In this document: in pieces, positions 11,457 to 23,121 of the stretch | Numbering within the stretch: position 1 is the first letter of the stretch | How the letters are laid out: the number at the start of each line of letters is the position of its first letter | Assembly: GCA_005408345.1 (NCBI GenBank) | Contig: SEMN01000141.1 | Coordinates: 1-64,000, forward strand | Reading direction: 5' to 3' | Origin: Macquaria australasica | Lineage: Eukaryota > Chordata > Actinopteri > Centrarchiformes > Percichthyidae | DNA length: 64,000 nt | Translations under genes and position numbers: made by a program | Notes under the pieces: generated by a model | Told to the model about the DNA's origin: nothing | Databases searched by the model: none | The model's input: the letters and a program-made list of their open reading frames with translations, nothing else

Positions 11457-11782
11457 GCTCCAGCCTCCCTCCTCCTGTCCTGACAGTCTTCCCTCCGTCC
11501 AGTGCTGAGCTCCAGTCCAACAAAGCCACTCTGGTCTGTCTGTCCAGTCAGTCTGTGCCTTTTGCAGATGTGACCTGGTTGGCTGGTGGGAGTCCAGTGA
11601 GCAGTGGGATCTCTACCAGCACCGCTGTTCGGCAACCAGACCAGACTTTCCAAATCAGCAGCTATCTGGCCATCCAGACGTCAGACTGGAACCTGGATAA
11701 GGTTTACACATGTAAAGTGTCTTTGGGCTCCCAGCCTTCAGAGAAAAACATCAACAAGTCAGACTGTCCCACTGGAGAATAG
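11457..11782 (+). CDS. IgL constant domain exon C1
   Basis: A single 326-nt exon, from the TTTTCAG acceptor to a stop at 11,780-11,782. It encodes one C1-set Ig domain of 108 residues, starting SSSLPPPVLTVFPPSSAEL. Intradomain cysteines are near residues 28 (LVCL) and 86 (YTCKVS), the core Trp near 41 (VTWL). The penultimate SDC at residue 104 is the expected inter-chain cysteine to the heavy chain, followed by PTGE. AATAAA lies at 11,884-11,889, about 100 nt past the stop. This is the only C exon on the + strand. Intact. Confidence 0.95.
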
Positions 11783-12304
11783 TAGAGGAGCAGAATGGCC
11801 ATTTCAAATCTGCTTCTTTACTGTTTGTGCTGTTTGCTCATTACAAGGTTTACATGTTAGAAAAGACGTGTCTGCATGCTTGTAATAAATGTTGTGACAG
11901 TTAGGTGGAGGTGTTGTATCAGCTTTGCAATTGCTGTATTTTTCAAGACTCATTCAATAAAACAAACAAAAAACTGAACAGAAATGTGCTTGTGTTTATT
12001 TGTTCTCATGAAAACATAATTTACAATAAAAATCTTCTTTTGTAACATTCACTAGATTTTATTTTTCTCCTGATGTTCATCTCACTGATAATCACAGTTA
12101 ATCCAGGACACATAGATAACAGACATATTTCTGTTTAATTCTTACTTGAATATGCATATTTAAATTCAGAAAGCTACATTGAAAGCTACATAAAAAGCAC
12201 AACAGAGAGATTAATATTACTTTAAAACTTAGTTTTAGCTGCTTGCAGTAGTTAAGACGTTAGAAAAATCTGATGAAATGAGCAAATGAAACTGAGTTTT
12301 CATC

Positions 12305-12545
12305 CTCCATCAGTGAAGCATCACCTCTCTACTCCTCCCTCTCTTCCTTCCCAGGATGCACCTGCAGGCCTCCTCTCTTTATTTATAGCTCCATGTAAAT
12401 GAAGAGGTCAAGTGTCAGCTCTCTGTAAAATCAGAGGGAACTGTCTCTGACTGGAAACACACTGATGTTTAATTACTGTTATTTGATCAATTAGAGACAG
12501 TTTACTTCTTATTTGTGTGAATTATGTTCATGTGTGCAGAGCTAA
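12305..12545 (+). promoter_or_regulatory. Conserved 5' module, copy downstream of C1
   Basis: In V-sense orientation it reads GGATGCACCTGCAGGCCTCC, then TTTATTTATAG, then CCATGTAAATGAAG. E-box CACCTG is at 12,359-12,364 and octamer-like ATGTAAAT at 12,393-12,400. The same module of about 240 bp recurs near 18.8, 27.4, 36.3, 40.2 and 49.8 kb, and diverged at 5.95 and 54.8 kb. Elsewhere it lies between a C exon and the next V_A promoter. Here no V follows, so this is the broken edge of the + strand array. Enhancer or promoter function is a hypothesis. Confidence 0.55.
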
Positions 12546-12840
12546 AGCTTATATCCTGTAATAGATGTCTGTTGTTAAAATGAACGATCATGAACGAAAA
12601 TTATTTCTCTTAAAACTAAAAATCAAGCAAATATAACAATTCAAAAACTATACACAATTGGATTGGTGAATCCCTTTTATTTGGAAGTGAGAAACAAATC
12701 TATGGCAGAGTCAGAGGGGAGACATTACAATTACAGACATAAAAAAAATTATATATATATATTGGTGACATGATCAAATCTGCAGTGAATGATGAGTGTG
12801 ATAATAGTCCCACATGTGTCTTCTTAAACAGCCAAACATT

Positions 12841-15800
12841 TTACCACAGAGGGGCTCTGGTCAGCATCCCCTTCCAGTTGCGAGAATCTGCCACCTGCAA
12901 CAGAGCAGGACAGCGTGTGCAAAACATGAAACTGAACAATAATGACATGCGAGAAACACTAAGACTGCAGAGACTTGGAGAATACATGAACACATTCCTT
13001 GGAAGCTAAATTCTCAAATATAAGTTCTGAAAAATGGCAATATGCAAGGTTTGTTAGCTTACAAATTAAAAGTGCTGTTTTGGAAGACCTCAGCTTTACA
13101 AGTAAAATCCTACGCAAGGTTGCAGCTGTGTCGTAGGAAGGTATTCATTTATAAATGCACTGAACCACAAAATCATGTCAAGAGACAGGGGCCACACAAA
13201 AAACTAAAATCATAACTACATCGATAGAAAAATGCACTAATTGTGTGCCATATTAGATTTTATTAGCTCAGCGCCATGTCACTATGGTATAGAGTATATA
13301 CAGCAAATACAATGCTGCTAGTTGGGATTCGCCTTACTGTACTTTGTCTTGCCACTGTAGCAGTGTCTGTAATTGTGATTAAGTTACTCTGTTACTTTGT
13401 TTACCCCCCCGGTGCATCGATCTAAGATAATCCGAGCAGAAGTTGGATGTTCATTATATTTGATCAGAATGACTCACCTGCATTCTCTTATGAAGAAACT
13501 TCAACTGCTGGTTGAGACATTCGATCTCCTGAGACAGGACAGAGAGGCCATGGTCAGGTGGACGTAGCGATGAACATGAATCTTTATAGTAGTTTAATCA
13601 TAGCACAAACTATCCCATTCATATTGTCACATTTTCACAAAAAAATCTAATACGTGAGTAAGTGTCCAGGGTTACACTCATAAACATGGCTGTGTTGTGG
13701 TAGAAGGATCAGAGGAAAGTTAAAATACCTCGCTCAGTTTTTCATTGCGCCTGAGTTTGATCTGAAGCAGAAGCTCCTCCAGTCTCTCAATCTGTAATAA
13801 AACATGGAATCTAAACTCGTGTTCTGGTAAGCGACAAAAACGCTTCATGATCCAGGCAAAATTAAAATGGCATAAAGAAATAGTAAATTGTTAAAGTAGA
13901 AATGAATATATTTACAGTCAAACAGGCAAACCTGAACCTGTGCCGGCCACAACACGCTGCACTATCAATCTTTGATGAAAGAAGAGTCTAAACCTTTAAC
14001 CAGAAAAGCTCCGCTTATTCTTGGGAGACTTTAGATGTTCTCTTTTGGTGCACATTGTTTTTTTGTATCTGCTCCAAATTCAGTGTTTATATGTATTGCA
14101 CAAAGTCAAATCAAAATCAACAATACCACAAAATGATTAACACGATTGCTACGTTCATTTCTCACTTGACTGAAGGAAAAGGACAGACGTCCACCTCACC
14201 AGAGAAAATGTATTTAATTTTGTTGGTGTTTTTCTGCATCTTCATCTCCTCGTTGACACTTTAAAACACACTAAATTGCTAAGTGGAGCTAAACATTTTC
14301 TCCTCCACAGATGGTGCTTTTATTGTGGGCCAGAACTGCTGAATAAATGCACCAGTGCTGTATTACCGCTATGTGGTTACTGTGTCTTACCCTCCTTTCA
14401 ATAGCCTGTGGCCTGGCCTTCATGCTCTTGTTGATTACAGTCATGGGAATGGTTCTTTGCTTGGGACGCACTGGGAACAGAAAAATCACAACCGTTACAG
14501 ACGTGTTTTGTTAGCTTCAGACAGAGGCAGGCTAGCTGTTTCCCCCCGTTTCCAGTCCTTATGCTAAGCTAAGCAGCTGCTGGCTGTAGCTTCATATTTA
14601 ACGGCATCACTATAGATATATTTTAATCAAACTTTTGTCAAGGAAGCAAATGCTAAGCGTGTTTCCCAAAATATCATACTGTTCTATTATCAGTGTGGTG
14701 TAATGTAGAAGCCAAAATAACAGGCCCCTGTTCAGAAACTTGACCCTCAGTTTAAGAAAACACTCTCAAAGAGAACAAAAGGTGAGTCCGCTCTTACCGT
14801 GCTGAAAGATCTTGGCTACCTCAAGCACATATGGCCTGTGGTGAAAAAGACATGTCACATCTATAGGTGCTTGATAAATGGAGTATGCACTGAATAGATG
14901 TATAGAAATGTGGAACTTAATGTCCGCAGTCAAGCCTCCTTACATGTGCTTGCTGTTAGCAGGCAGCGAGCTGTTCAGCGGGATCAGACAGCTACGGTGG
15001 TTCCTTATCTGCAAACAGACGAAAGTGATCCAGCTCCCTGTGTTATGAAGAATTCTGACCCCATATTGACAGTTTCAGCTACAACCAAAAACTGATTTTT
15101 CTTTCTTTTCAGCAATATTCTGTAGACATACAAACATTCAGAAATGGGCCTGCTAATGTCTAACATGAGGGCAAGTGAGCTGTTGTACCTTCAATATGAC
15201 ATCGGAAGAATTCAGCCCAAAGGTAGTGGTGATAATCTGAAACGAGAATATACAACATACAGTTTGTTATTTTAAAAAAAAATACATTTTCATTTTTAAT
15301 ATTTGTTTTAATCATTCAGTAGGTGAACTAAAAAAAATCCATAGTTTCATGTAATCTGCGTGTGGCTAACACATTCACAGTGATAGGTGCCAAAATAAAC
15401 AGACAAAAAAAAATGTTTTGTAAGGGTCCCAAATGCTGGCCAATAATTAGTAAGAATTACAACAAATGCAATGGTCATTGCCCATCAAAATCTTGACAAA
15501 TCTGCTTGCACACCTGTATGATCATGGTGACCTCAGCTGCTGGAGGAATGGACACTTCTCGAAGAGCCACCACTCTGTCATCTGCAACAGATACAACATG
15601 AGATGTTACCGTTTTCTACGACCCCTCCGATGGACAGCTTGACCCCTGACCTTCTGGAAAAAGATGATATTTCACATTCATTGGTCCTGGATTTTTCGAT
15701 GAGGGAGAAGGAGTTGATGTAATTTTATTAATCAATAACCAAGGTTATGGAACTTTTTTTTTGTGGGAAATATCACATCAGACACAAATTATTATTCAAA

Positions 15801-16670
15801 GCAGAGTATTTTTACATGTCTTAAAATGTGTCTGAAAGGGGATTTTAAACATTTACATCTGTAGACTTGATGGATTATTATAAAAACCCTTTATCAATCC
15901 CTTAACATTTGCACGCTGATGACTGAAACTCATGACCTTTGTTGAATGACTTTATTTACATGTAGCCTATACAGTACATGCAGAACTGATAGTCTATTAC
16001 CCTTTGTTAAAGACTAATTAACATTTATATCTGCAGACTTGAGCATTTTTCACAACATGACAACCCAAAGGTTGTTCTTATTAAGGGTTTATAACTGATC
16101 TATAAAGCATTAGTAAATTATTTATTTACCAATAAAAAAAAGCCATCACATACAATCACAAACACACACACCAGACAGGGAGCTAGCATTAATCATTTTG
16201 TTTAAATTCAGATTAAATAGGTTTTTCATTCCCTCTTGACTGAGGTCCAGAGAGGTAACAACACTCAGCAGTCAAATACAGCTGCTGTTCTCCTCTTTGA
16301 CCATTTATGGACAATAAGCTTCGCTAGCTACACCTGATCATTTACTGAAGTAAAAAAAAAAACTTCATGTAAGAATAACGTTTGAATGTTGGATTTATAT
16401 CATGGTCTGAGAAAAGGATGAGCGCATAATCTCTATTTAGTCTTCAGTGGGTTAAAGAGGCTGGTTGCCATGGACACAGACGCACAGACCACCATCAGCG
16501 CATCACTGACTGTAAAGTCGACAAACTTACGAACCGTTTTTGTCAAGCCGTCTCAGGGCGATCCAGATCTTCGATGCATGTGGTGGTTTGTCGAAACTGA
16601 CGTTGGACATTTTAACCATCATCCGCAGAGAAGCAGCAGCGGCCAGGCACGACACTACCTGCGACATCCG
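12841..16670 (-). CDS. Nine-exon gene for a ~180-residue protein with a coiled-coil C-terminus, unidentified
   Basis: Exons on the - strand: E1 from about 16,622 down to 16,531; E2 15,514-15,581; E3 15,189-15,236; E4 14,944-15,008; E5 14,798-14,835; E6 14,391-14,470; E7 13,729-13,791; E8 13,478-13,528; E9 12,841-12,894. E2-E9 have consensus splice sites and compatible phases throughout and end in a stop (...KGMLTRAPLW). E1 contains MSNVSFDKPPHASKIWIALR. E2-E5 (VVALREVSIPPAAEVTMIIQ onward) alternate strand-like and polar segments, perhaps a ubiquitin-like fold (weak). E7-E8 (IERLEELLLQIKLRRNEKLS; IECLNQQLKFLHKRM) look like a coiled coil. The E1 GTAAGT donor leaves phase 2 whereas E2 needs phase 1, so the first junction is unresolved. 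No Ig similarity. I do not recognise the family. Confidence 0.8.
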
Positions 16671-17150
16671 GCCAAGGACTTTCAAAATAAGTCTGCACTC
16701 CAATGTGCCAGCCGTGAAGTGTCCACCCCCCACACAGTACAGCGGGAAATACACAGTATGAACTGCCCAAAATAATGTGCAGCAGAGCAAAATCACGATA
16801 CAAGTGGTATAAGTGCACGTTTGCGGTTAAAAAAATAAAATAAATAAATACAGGTTTCCACAAAATCACTTTGAACCACAAGGGGGAGGCACCTCCCAAT
16901 TTATCTCATCAAATGAGAAACTCCATTACAGTCATGAGCAATGTTTAAATTAAATAAGAATCCATGAATGAAAATTGACTGTTGCACTTAATTGCTGTGA
17001 ATTAACTTAGGGCTTCATATTTGCTTGATCTATTTATATATATAATTTATATATATATAAATTATCTAAATCTCACAAAACAGATTTCCTTTGGTTTTCA
17101 CATGAAGAAATCAAGGCAAAAGCAGTACCTTTTTTCAAAAACAAAATGCT
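16671..17150. other. Interval between E1 of the nine-exon gene and the C2 poly(A) signal
   Basis: About 0.5 kb containing an AT microsatellite near 17,035-17,062. Upstream exon or promoter sequence of the nine-exon gene may lie here, since its reading frame stays open to 16,796. I see no CpG-rich promoter. Confidence 0.4.
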
Positions 17151-17279
17151 TTTATTAAAACAAAAAATGCAGCAGAGCTAAAATATTTCCACCAACTAAC
17201 ATCAGCATTTCTAAATTTGTAAAACTTGTAAAGGTGGAACAGCACAAGCATGAAAGATGCAGATAAATCTAGTCACCTT

Positions 17280-17611
17280 CTATTCTATGTGGCAGTCAGA
17301 CATTGTCACGTTTTTCTGTGAGATCTGGGAACCCAAAGACACTTTACATGTGTAGACTTTGTCCATGTTCCAATGTGAGGGTTTAATGGACAAGTAGCTG
17401 CTGATTTGGAAAGTCTGGTCTGTTTGCTGAACAGCGGTGCTGGTAGAGATCCCACTGCTCACTGGACACCCGTCACCCAACCAGGTCACATCTGCAAAAC
17501 CTTTAGACTCACTGGGCAGAACAGCGAGACATGCCAGAGTGGCTTTGTTGGACTGGAGCTCAGCACTGGACGGAGGGAAGACTGTCAGGACAGGAGGAGG
17601 GAGGCTGGAGC
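17280..17611 (-). CDS. Orphan, divergent IgL constant exon C2
   Basis: An open C1-set domain exon of 332 nt after a TTTTCAG acceptor, with AATAAA (reverse strand) at 17,151-17,156. It differs from the other C exons. It has a two-residue-longer segment after the first Cys (LAVLPSESKGF in place of LSSQSVPF), an extra cysteine in LGDGCPVSSG, and a different tail (QKNVTMSDCHIE). The intradomain cysteines, Trp and terminal SDC cysteine remain. No J segment exists upstream: J-C intron homology ends near 18,425 and runs directly into V_A promoter-flank sequence. As it stands it cannot splice to a local J. It could be a relic, or be used by a more distant J by skipping C3. Confidence 0.85.
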
Positions 17612-18425
17612 CTGAAAATACATGAAGGACATTCATCAAATAACTAGGAGTGAAGTCATGAATACAAAGCATGACAGTACCAAATTAATTTATTAGTTGT
17701 GTTCACAATACAGTTGAAGAAGTAACATTTTGAAACATCATAAACATCTAGAAACCATCACTGAAAATCTGTCTAGAATGTATTTTTAAAACACAATCCA
17801 TCAGTCACAAATTTAAAAATGTTTTGCTTACTGAAGTCACCTTCTGTGCCTTACAAAATTGAATTTGAATTACAAAATAATTATATCAGTCACTGTGAGA
17901 AATGACGGTGTATCAGTAGTCACTTTGCCTCAGTGAGGATGTCTATCTGACCACCAAAGAAATAACAAATAAATAATTTCAAACAGCCAAAATGATATTC
18001 AGGTAGATTAAAAATGATCGCTAAACTTTAGAAGATTAATGAATAAACATTATAAACACAGTAATTTAGTTTTGATATCGCAATGTAAAATACTGTTGAC
18101 AGATTAAATAACATAGGATATTACAAAGTTAAAACTTGGCCTAAATAGTGAAAATAAATTAGTACAGTCTTGTAAATGTTGCTGAACAGTTAAAAATTAC
18201 TCAGCTATCAAGAATTTTTAAAGTTTTTGTAAAAAATATTTTAAATATTATGATCATTTGCAGATCTTTCCTTTGTTTTCAAAGACACAGTCTGGCATCA
18301 AAGCAGATGTAAAAAAGTCAATCTATTATTCACTCAACAACATGTTACATATTTTAAACAATTAGCAACATATAAGTTGATAATTTTCTATTAATATGAA
18401 TCAGAAACAGAAAACTACTTATATT
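17612..18425 (-). other. Remnant J-C intron upstream of C2
   Basis: Homologous to the other J-C introns but more diverged. It ends about 45 bp short of where the J donor should be. The junction to family A promoter flank (AACACTGAAACTGAGAGTGA) is near 18,425-18,432. An octamer-like ATCTGCAT-type motif (GTCTGCATGG) follows near 18,474. Confidence 0.7.
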
Positions 18426-18774
18426 TAACACTGAAACTGAGAGTGACTGACAGGAGGAGGAGCTGTGGTTCAGTCTGCATGGTTTGTCACATTTGCTGGT
18501 CTAATATATTCTTTGAAGGAAAAAGGATTTTCTGTTTCCATTATTGTCAATAAATATAATCACTTTAATTTACAAAATACAATGAAGTCATGATGTCAAA
18601 ACAGCCTGCAGTTTATATGGATTTCTTACGAGTTTAGGCACCTAATGGATGGATGCATGAAATGTAAGTATTTTTTTAATCATTTTCGTTCATTTAGTTA
18701 GTTAAAAAGACCATCATCGTCTAATTTACAAGATTTTCTTCAGTCAACAACAGTCATCTATTACAGGATATAAG

Positions 18775-19016
18775 CTTTGGCTCGGCACACATGAACATAA
18801 TTCACATATATTAGAGGTAAACTGTCTCTAATTGATCAAATGACAGTAATTAAACATCAGTGTGTTTCCAGTCAGAGACAGTTCCCTCTGATTTTACACA
18901 GAGCTGACACTTGACCTCTTCATTTACATGGAGCTATAAATAAAGAGAGGAAGCCTGCAGGTGCATCCTGGGAAGGAAGAGAGGGAGGAGTAGAGAGGTG
19001 ATGCTTCACTGACAAA
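18775..19016 (-). promoter_or_regulatory. Conserved 5' module between C3 and the deleted C2 cassette
   Basis: Full-length copy of the module (reverse orientation) with TTTACATGGAGCTATAAATA and the CAGGTG E-box. It lies about 0.5 kb downstream of the C3 stop and just upstream of the family A promoter remnant that belonged to the lost V of the C2 cassette. Confidence 0.55.
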
Positions 19017-19550
19017 GGATGAAAACTCAGTTTCATTTGCTCATTTTATCTGATTTGTCTAACGTCTTAACTACTGCAAGTAACTAAAACCAGGCAAAGT
19101 AATATTAATCTCTCTGTTGTGTTTTTATTCCAAATTAACACCTAATAACAATGTAGCTTTCTGAATTTAAATATGCATATTCAAGTAAGACTTAAACAGA
19201 AATATGTCTGTTATCTATGTGTCCTGGATTAACTGTAATTATCAGTGAGATGAACATCAGGAGAAAAACAAAATCTAGTGAACGTAACAAAAGAAGATTT
19301 TTATTGTAAATAATGTTTTCATGAGGACAAATAAACACAAGCACTTTTTTGTTCACAGTTTGTTTTTTATTTTTATTGAATGAGTCTTGAAAAATGCAGC
19401 AATTGCAAAGCTGATACAACACCTCCACCTAACTGTCACAACATTTATTACAAGCATGCAGACACGTCTTTTCTAACATGTAAACCTTGTAATGAGCAAA
19501 CAGCACAAACAGTAAAGAAGCAGATTTGAAATGGTCATTCTGCTCCTCTA

Positions 19551-19876
19551 CTATTCTCCAGTGGGACAGTCTGACTTGTTGATGTTTTTCTCTGAAGGCT
19601 GGGAGCCCAAAGACACTTTACATGTGTAAACCTTATCCAGGTTCCAGTCTGACGTCTGGATGGCCAGATAGCTGCTGATTTGGAAAGTCTGGTCTGGTTG
19701 CTGAACAGCGGTGCTGGTAGAGATCCCACTGCTCACTGGACTGCCACCAGCCAACCAGGTCACATCTGCAAAAGGCACAGACTGACTGGACAGACAGACC
19801 AGAGTGGCTTTGTTGGACTGGAGCTCAGCACTGGACGGAGGGAAGACTGTCAGGACAGGAGGAGGGAGGCTGGAGC
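19551..19876 (-). CDS. IgL constant domain exon C3
   Basis: A 326-nt exon matching C1 except for a Q in place of R before QPDQTF (AVQQPDQ). It has the canonical cysteine pair, the core Trp, terminal SDCPTGE and a poly(A) signal (reverse AATAAA) at 19,444-19,449. It is spliced from J3, 0.84 kb upstream. C3 serves the V3-V5 group. Intact. Confidence 0.95.
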
Positions 19877-20718
19877 CTGAAAATACACAAAGGACATTCA
19901 TCAAATAACTAGGAATCAATTCATCAATACAAAGCATGACAGTAACAGATTCCTAAATTTGTTGTATTCACAATATAACAAATACGTTGAAGTAAAGCAT
20001 TTTAAATCATCACCTGAAATATGAGCAGTTGATTTTTTTTAATAAAACCTACAAATCACAAACTTAGAAATATAATGACAAAGACATTGATGATTAAAAC
20101 ATCCATGAAGTCACCTTCTGTGTCTTACAAAATGGTATTTCAATTCTAATATTATTATTTCAGTCACTGTGACAAATGACAGTGTATCAGCAGTTACTTT
20201 TCTTTTGTGATGTCTATCTGACCACCAAGGAAAAAAAAATGTAAACAGCCAAAATGATATTCATGTAAATTCAAAAGTATCCCTAAACTTTAGAAGATTA
20301 GTAAATGAACACTACAAGCACAGTAATTTAGTATTGATATCACAATGTAAAATACTTTTGACAGATTATTTAACATAGGTATTTGTAATGTAAAACTTGT
20401 CAGAAATTGTGATTTGTGATAATAAATAAGTACAATCTTGTAAATTTTGCCCAACTGTTAAAAATCTTTTAGCCATCAACAATCTTTAAAGTTTTTGTAG
20501 AAATTATGTAAAATATTGTGATCATTTGCAGATCTTTCCTTTGCCTTCAGAGACACAGTCTGGTATTAAAGCAGATGTAAAAAAGTCAATCTATTATTCA
20601 CTGAACAACACGTTAATTATTTTAAACAATTAGCAACATATAAGTTGACTATTTTCTCTTAAAATAAATCAGAAACAGAAAATCTGTCTTGTTGTATGAT
20701 CAGTTAAAAAGTACTTAC
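19877..20718 (-). other. J3-C3 intron
   Basis: AT-rich; almost the same sequence as the J5-C5 intron (41,300-42,124) and more distant from the J4-C4 and J6-C6 introns, which resemble each other. No further gene seen. Confidence 0.7.
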
Positions 20719-20791
20719 TTGTCACAATCAGCTTGGTGCCTTGTCCGAATACCACAGTGATTCAGTTTGTACACATGGCTGTACAAAAACC
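20719..20791 (-). CDS. IgL J segment J3 with 23-bp RSS
   Basis: J coding is 20,719-20,752 (VFGQGTKLIVT). Heptamer 20,753-20,759, 23-bp spacer, nonamer 20,783-20,791, all consensus and with the same coding sequence as J1. GTAAGT donor. Because V3 next to it is defective, V4 or V5 are its likely partners. Confidence 0.92.
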
Positions 20792-22166
20792 TCCTGACTC
20801 TCACTAATGAGGGGAGTGGAACTGAAACATCCTGTTGAGACCAACTTTCACTGTCAACATCTCCCACAGACCCCACTGCTCTGTGTGTAAATAAGCCCAA
20901 AATAATAATAATATTTACTTCAAAATAAAATATAATTTTCTTTCTGTTATGGCCTGATTAATTCCCAATATGTAGAAAAGTATAGAAGTGGTAACCCTCC
21001 CCTTTGCCACAAACTGGGCTCAAACATTTCATGTTGCCGATAAAATACAGAAATTACCATAAAGCTTTGTTATCACACCAAATAATGACATATTTCATGT
21101 TTTATATGTTATATGGGCTGTACATGAACAGCTTTATATTCCTTTTGTTTGCCAAAAATCCTTCATAGGCAAAGAAATGTGCAGTATGTTCAGCCACATG
21201 GTGACGTTTGTTATGTTTGAGGTCAGTTAAACTCCAGAGAGGTCAAACTCCCTGTTAGACCTCTAATGAACAAACTGTTAGAAAACTCCAACAACATAAA
21301 CTTATGTAGACTTATTTGGTGTTTGGGAGGAGTAGTGCTGCATTAAAAGTGCTGACAACACCAATCACACATACAGAGCTGTTTAAAATCCATTGTATTT
21401 AATCTCGTTTTACAGACGGCGTCTCTGAGACCCCAAACAGAAGTAATGAGTCATTTTCTGTGGTGAACTTCTGAAACGTGTCATCAGGTCAAAATCATGT
21501 TTATCAGCAATTTTCATGAAATTAGGGAAAGTCATGAAGTAACAACCTGATGAAACAAAGTTCAATGTGTTTTATGAGCTGTTAAAGAGCCCGGGGGCTC
21601 CAACATTAGTGTTAAATTAGAAGCAAGTCATAGTGTGAACACAAATGTTTATCTCTTGTTGTTCTCTGAATTCTCTCTAGTCACAAAGGTAGCAAAGTGA
21701 GTTTTAATCTAAATTAATATTTATTCTGTAACCTTTGTGATTCTGTGGATTTACTCGATGATGATTTTAAAGTATAAAAACATGAGATGACGTGTTTTTG
21801 GACTCATCTTTGTTGAAATGTGTTTAATATTTTTACCTCAAGGTCCACTTACTGATCAATACAAATAATTATTTACTACATGTATTTGTACTAAAGGTCA
21901 AGAATGAATCTCTATGCTTATCTTTGTTCGTCACTCATTAGTGTTTTTTCACTGTCGAGTGCAAATGAAAGGAACAAAATGAAAAGCAAGAAACGATAAA
22001 CATTAATATAATTATTTCTTCAAGTTCAGTGATGAGAGACATTAGAAAGTAAACTTTTATATGAAATTAATCTTTAAAGAATAGATTGAGGAAACTGGTT
22101 TGTAGACATTTTTAAAGCATTACCTGATGTGTTACAGACTCGAAAAGCAGAAGTAGTTAGTGAGGT
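20792..22166. other. V3-J3 intergenic stretch
   Basis: Reverse-oriented homologue of the V2-J1 interval with a deletion near 20,870. No exon seen. Confidence 0.6.
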
Positions 22167-22194
22167 GTTTTTTGTCACAGTGTGAATCACAGTG
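22167..22194 (-). promoter_or_regulatory. Degenerate RSS of V3
   Basis: On the coding strand the heptamer reads CACTGTG instead of CACAGTG, and the nonamer ACAAAAAAC instead of ACAAAAACC, with a 12-bp spacer. The conserved CAC start is kept, so weak activity is possible. Confidence 0.8.
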
Positions 22195-22524
22195 ATACAG
22201 CTGCAGAAGCAGAGTTGTCCCATGTCTGACAGAAATACTGAGCAGAGTCTCCTGCCTCTGCCCGCTTAATGATGAACTGGTAATCTATGTTTGATGAGGA
22301 TTTAGAGTTGAATCGTTCTGAGGAGAATCCTGATCCAAAGCTGGGTGAACTGTGTGAATGGTAAAACCTCAAAACATACTGAGGAGCTTCACCAGGAACC
22401 TGTTTATACCATCTGACATTATTTCCATCATCTCTCTCAATGTTGCATTTGAGAACAACCTCTTGTCCTGTAGAAACTGTGTGGACAGCAGGCGTCTGGG
22501 TCAGCACGATCACTGCATCAACAT
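22195..22524 (-). pseudogene. IgL V segment V3, family B, lacking its leader exon
   Basis: The V exon is fully open: VDAVIVLTQTPAV, both cysteines, CDR1 DDGNNVR, CDR2 around RFYHSHSSPSFG, CDR3 QTWDNSASAAVS. Upstream, the intron runs normally to CTTACATGTT on the + strand and then jumps to TCAACACTCAACGCTG, which belongs beyond the promoter in intact copies. The leader exon, TATA box and 5' UTR are thus deleted, apparently at a 2-bp TT microhomology. With the altered RSS this segment cannot make a secreted chain unless it is converted or serves as a donor. Confidence 0.88.
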
Positions 22525-22656
22525 CTGTCAACACACACAGAAAGATACACGAGTGAAAGGTTTCTGAGTGAAAATATGGGCTATAAAAGGAACCAGAAGA
22601 ATATCTTACATGTTCAACACTCAACGCTGTTTCCATTCATAAATCAGCTACATCAT

Positions 22657-23121
22657 TGTTACGTGCCGGGCAGGGACAGGTGTGTTTTGTCCTTCTTGTG
22701 AGAGACCTTGTGAAATTACTAGAGAAAGGTCTGTGGTGGGAGGTTAGAGGACTAGGTAAGTTGGGGGTACCCTTTACACTGAACACGTAGTATATTTCTT
22801 TTAGAGACACTAGGCTAGTGGTTGGTGCCACCTTTGTGCTGTTATTTGGTGAATTAACTTTTTCTTTAGACAAGCCAGCTAGGCCTTTTGTTTGTTGTTC
22901 TTTTTCAAAGTTAGGATATAGCCAGGCCTGGTTTTGTTACATTGATTTCAGTTAATTTGGTGCAACCATTGTGTCCCGTCCTCCCCCACATGTTAAGCAT
23001 TTGTTATGAGAAATCCTGACATTAAACTAGCTTTCCTGTTTCACCTCTACTCTGACTCTGACATTCCTTGATTGTCGTGTTGTCGTCTCCGTCCACCCCT
23101 AGTTTCCAAAGGGGACGTAAC
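22657..23121 (-). mobile_element. TGTTACG-ended DNA transposon copy 1, internally deleted
   Basis: The ends are inverted (TGTTACGTGCC and GGGGACGTAAC) and flanked by ATCAT on both sides. Empty-site sequence is seen in V11 and V15 flanks as CTACATCATGTTTGTGAGTT. It is about 200 bp shorter than the copy at 47,549. No transposase frame. It lies in the upstream flank of V3, whose leader has been lost. Confidence 0.7.

Noticed and set aside
11453..11653. 66-residue open frame antisense to C1 (and equivalents antisense to C3-C6)
   Set aside because: Recurs at every C exon because the sense strand is conserved. No independent evidence of coding.
16470..16775. 101-residue + strand frame over exon 1 of the nine-exon gene
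   Set aside because: Antisense to the - strand exon, which has the better donor site and protein context.
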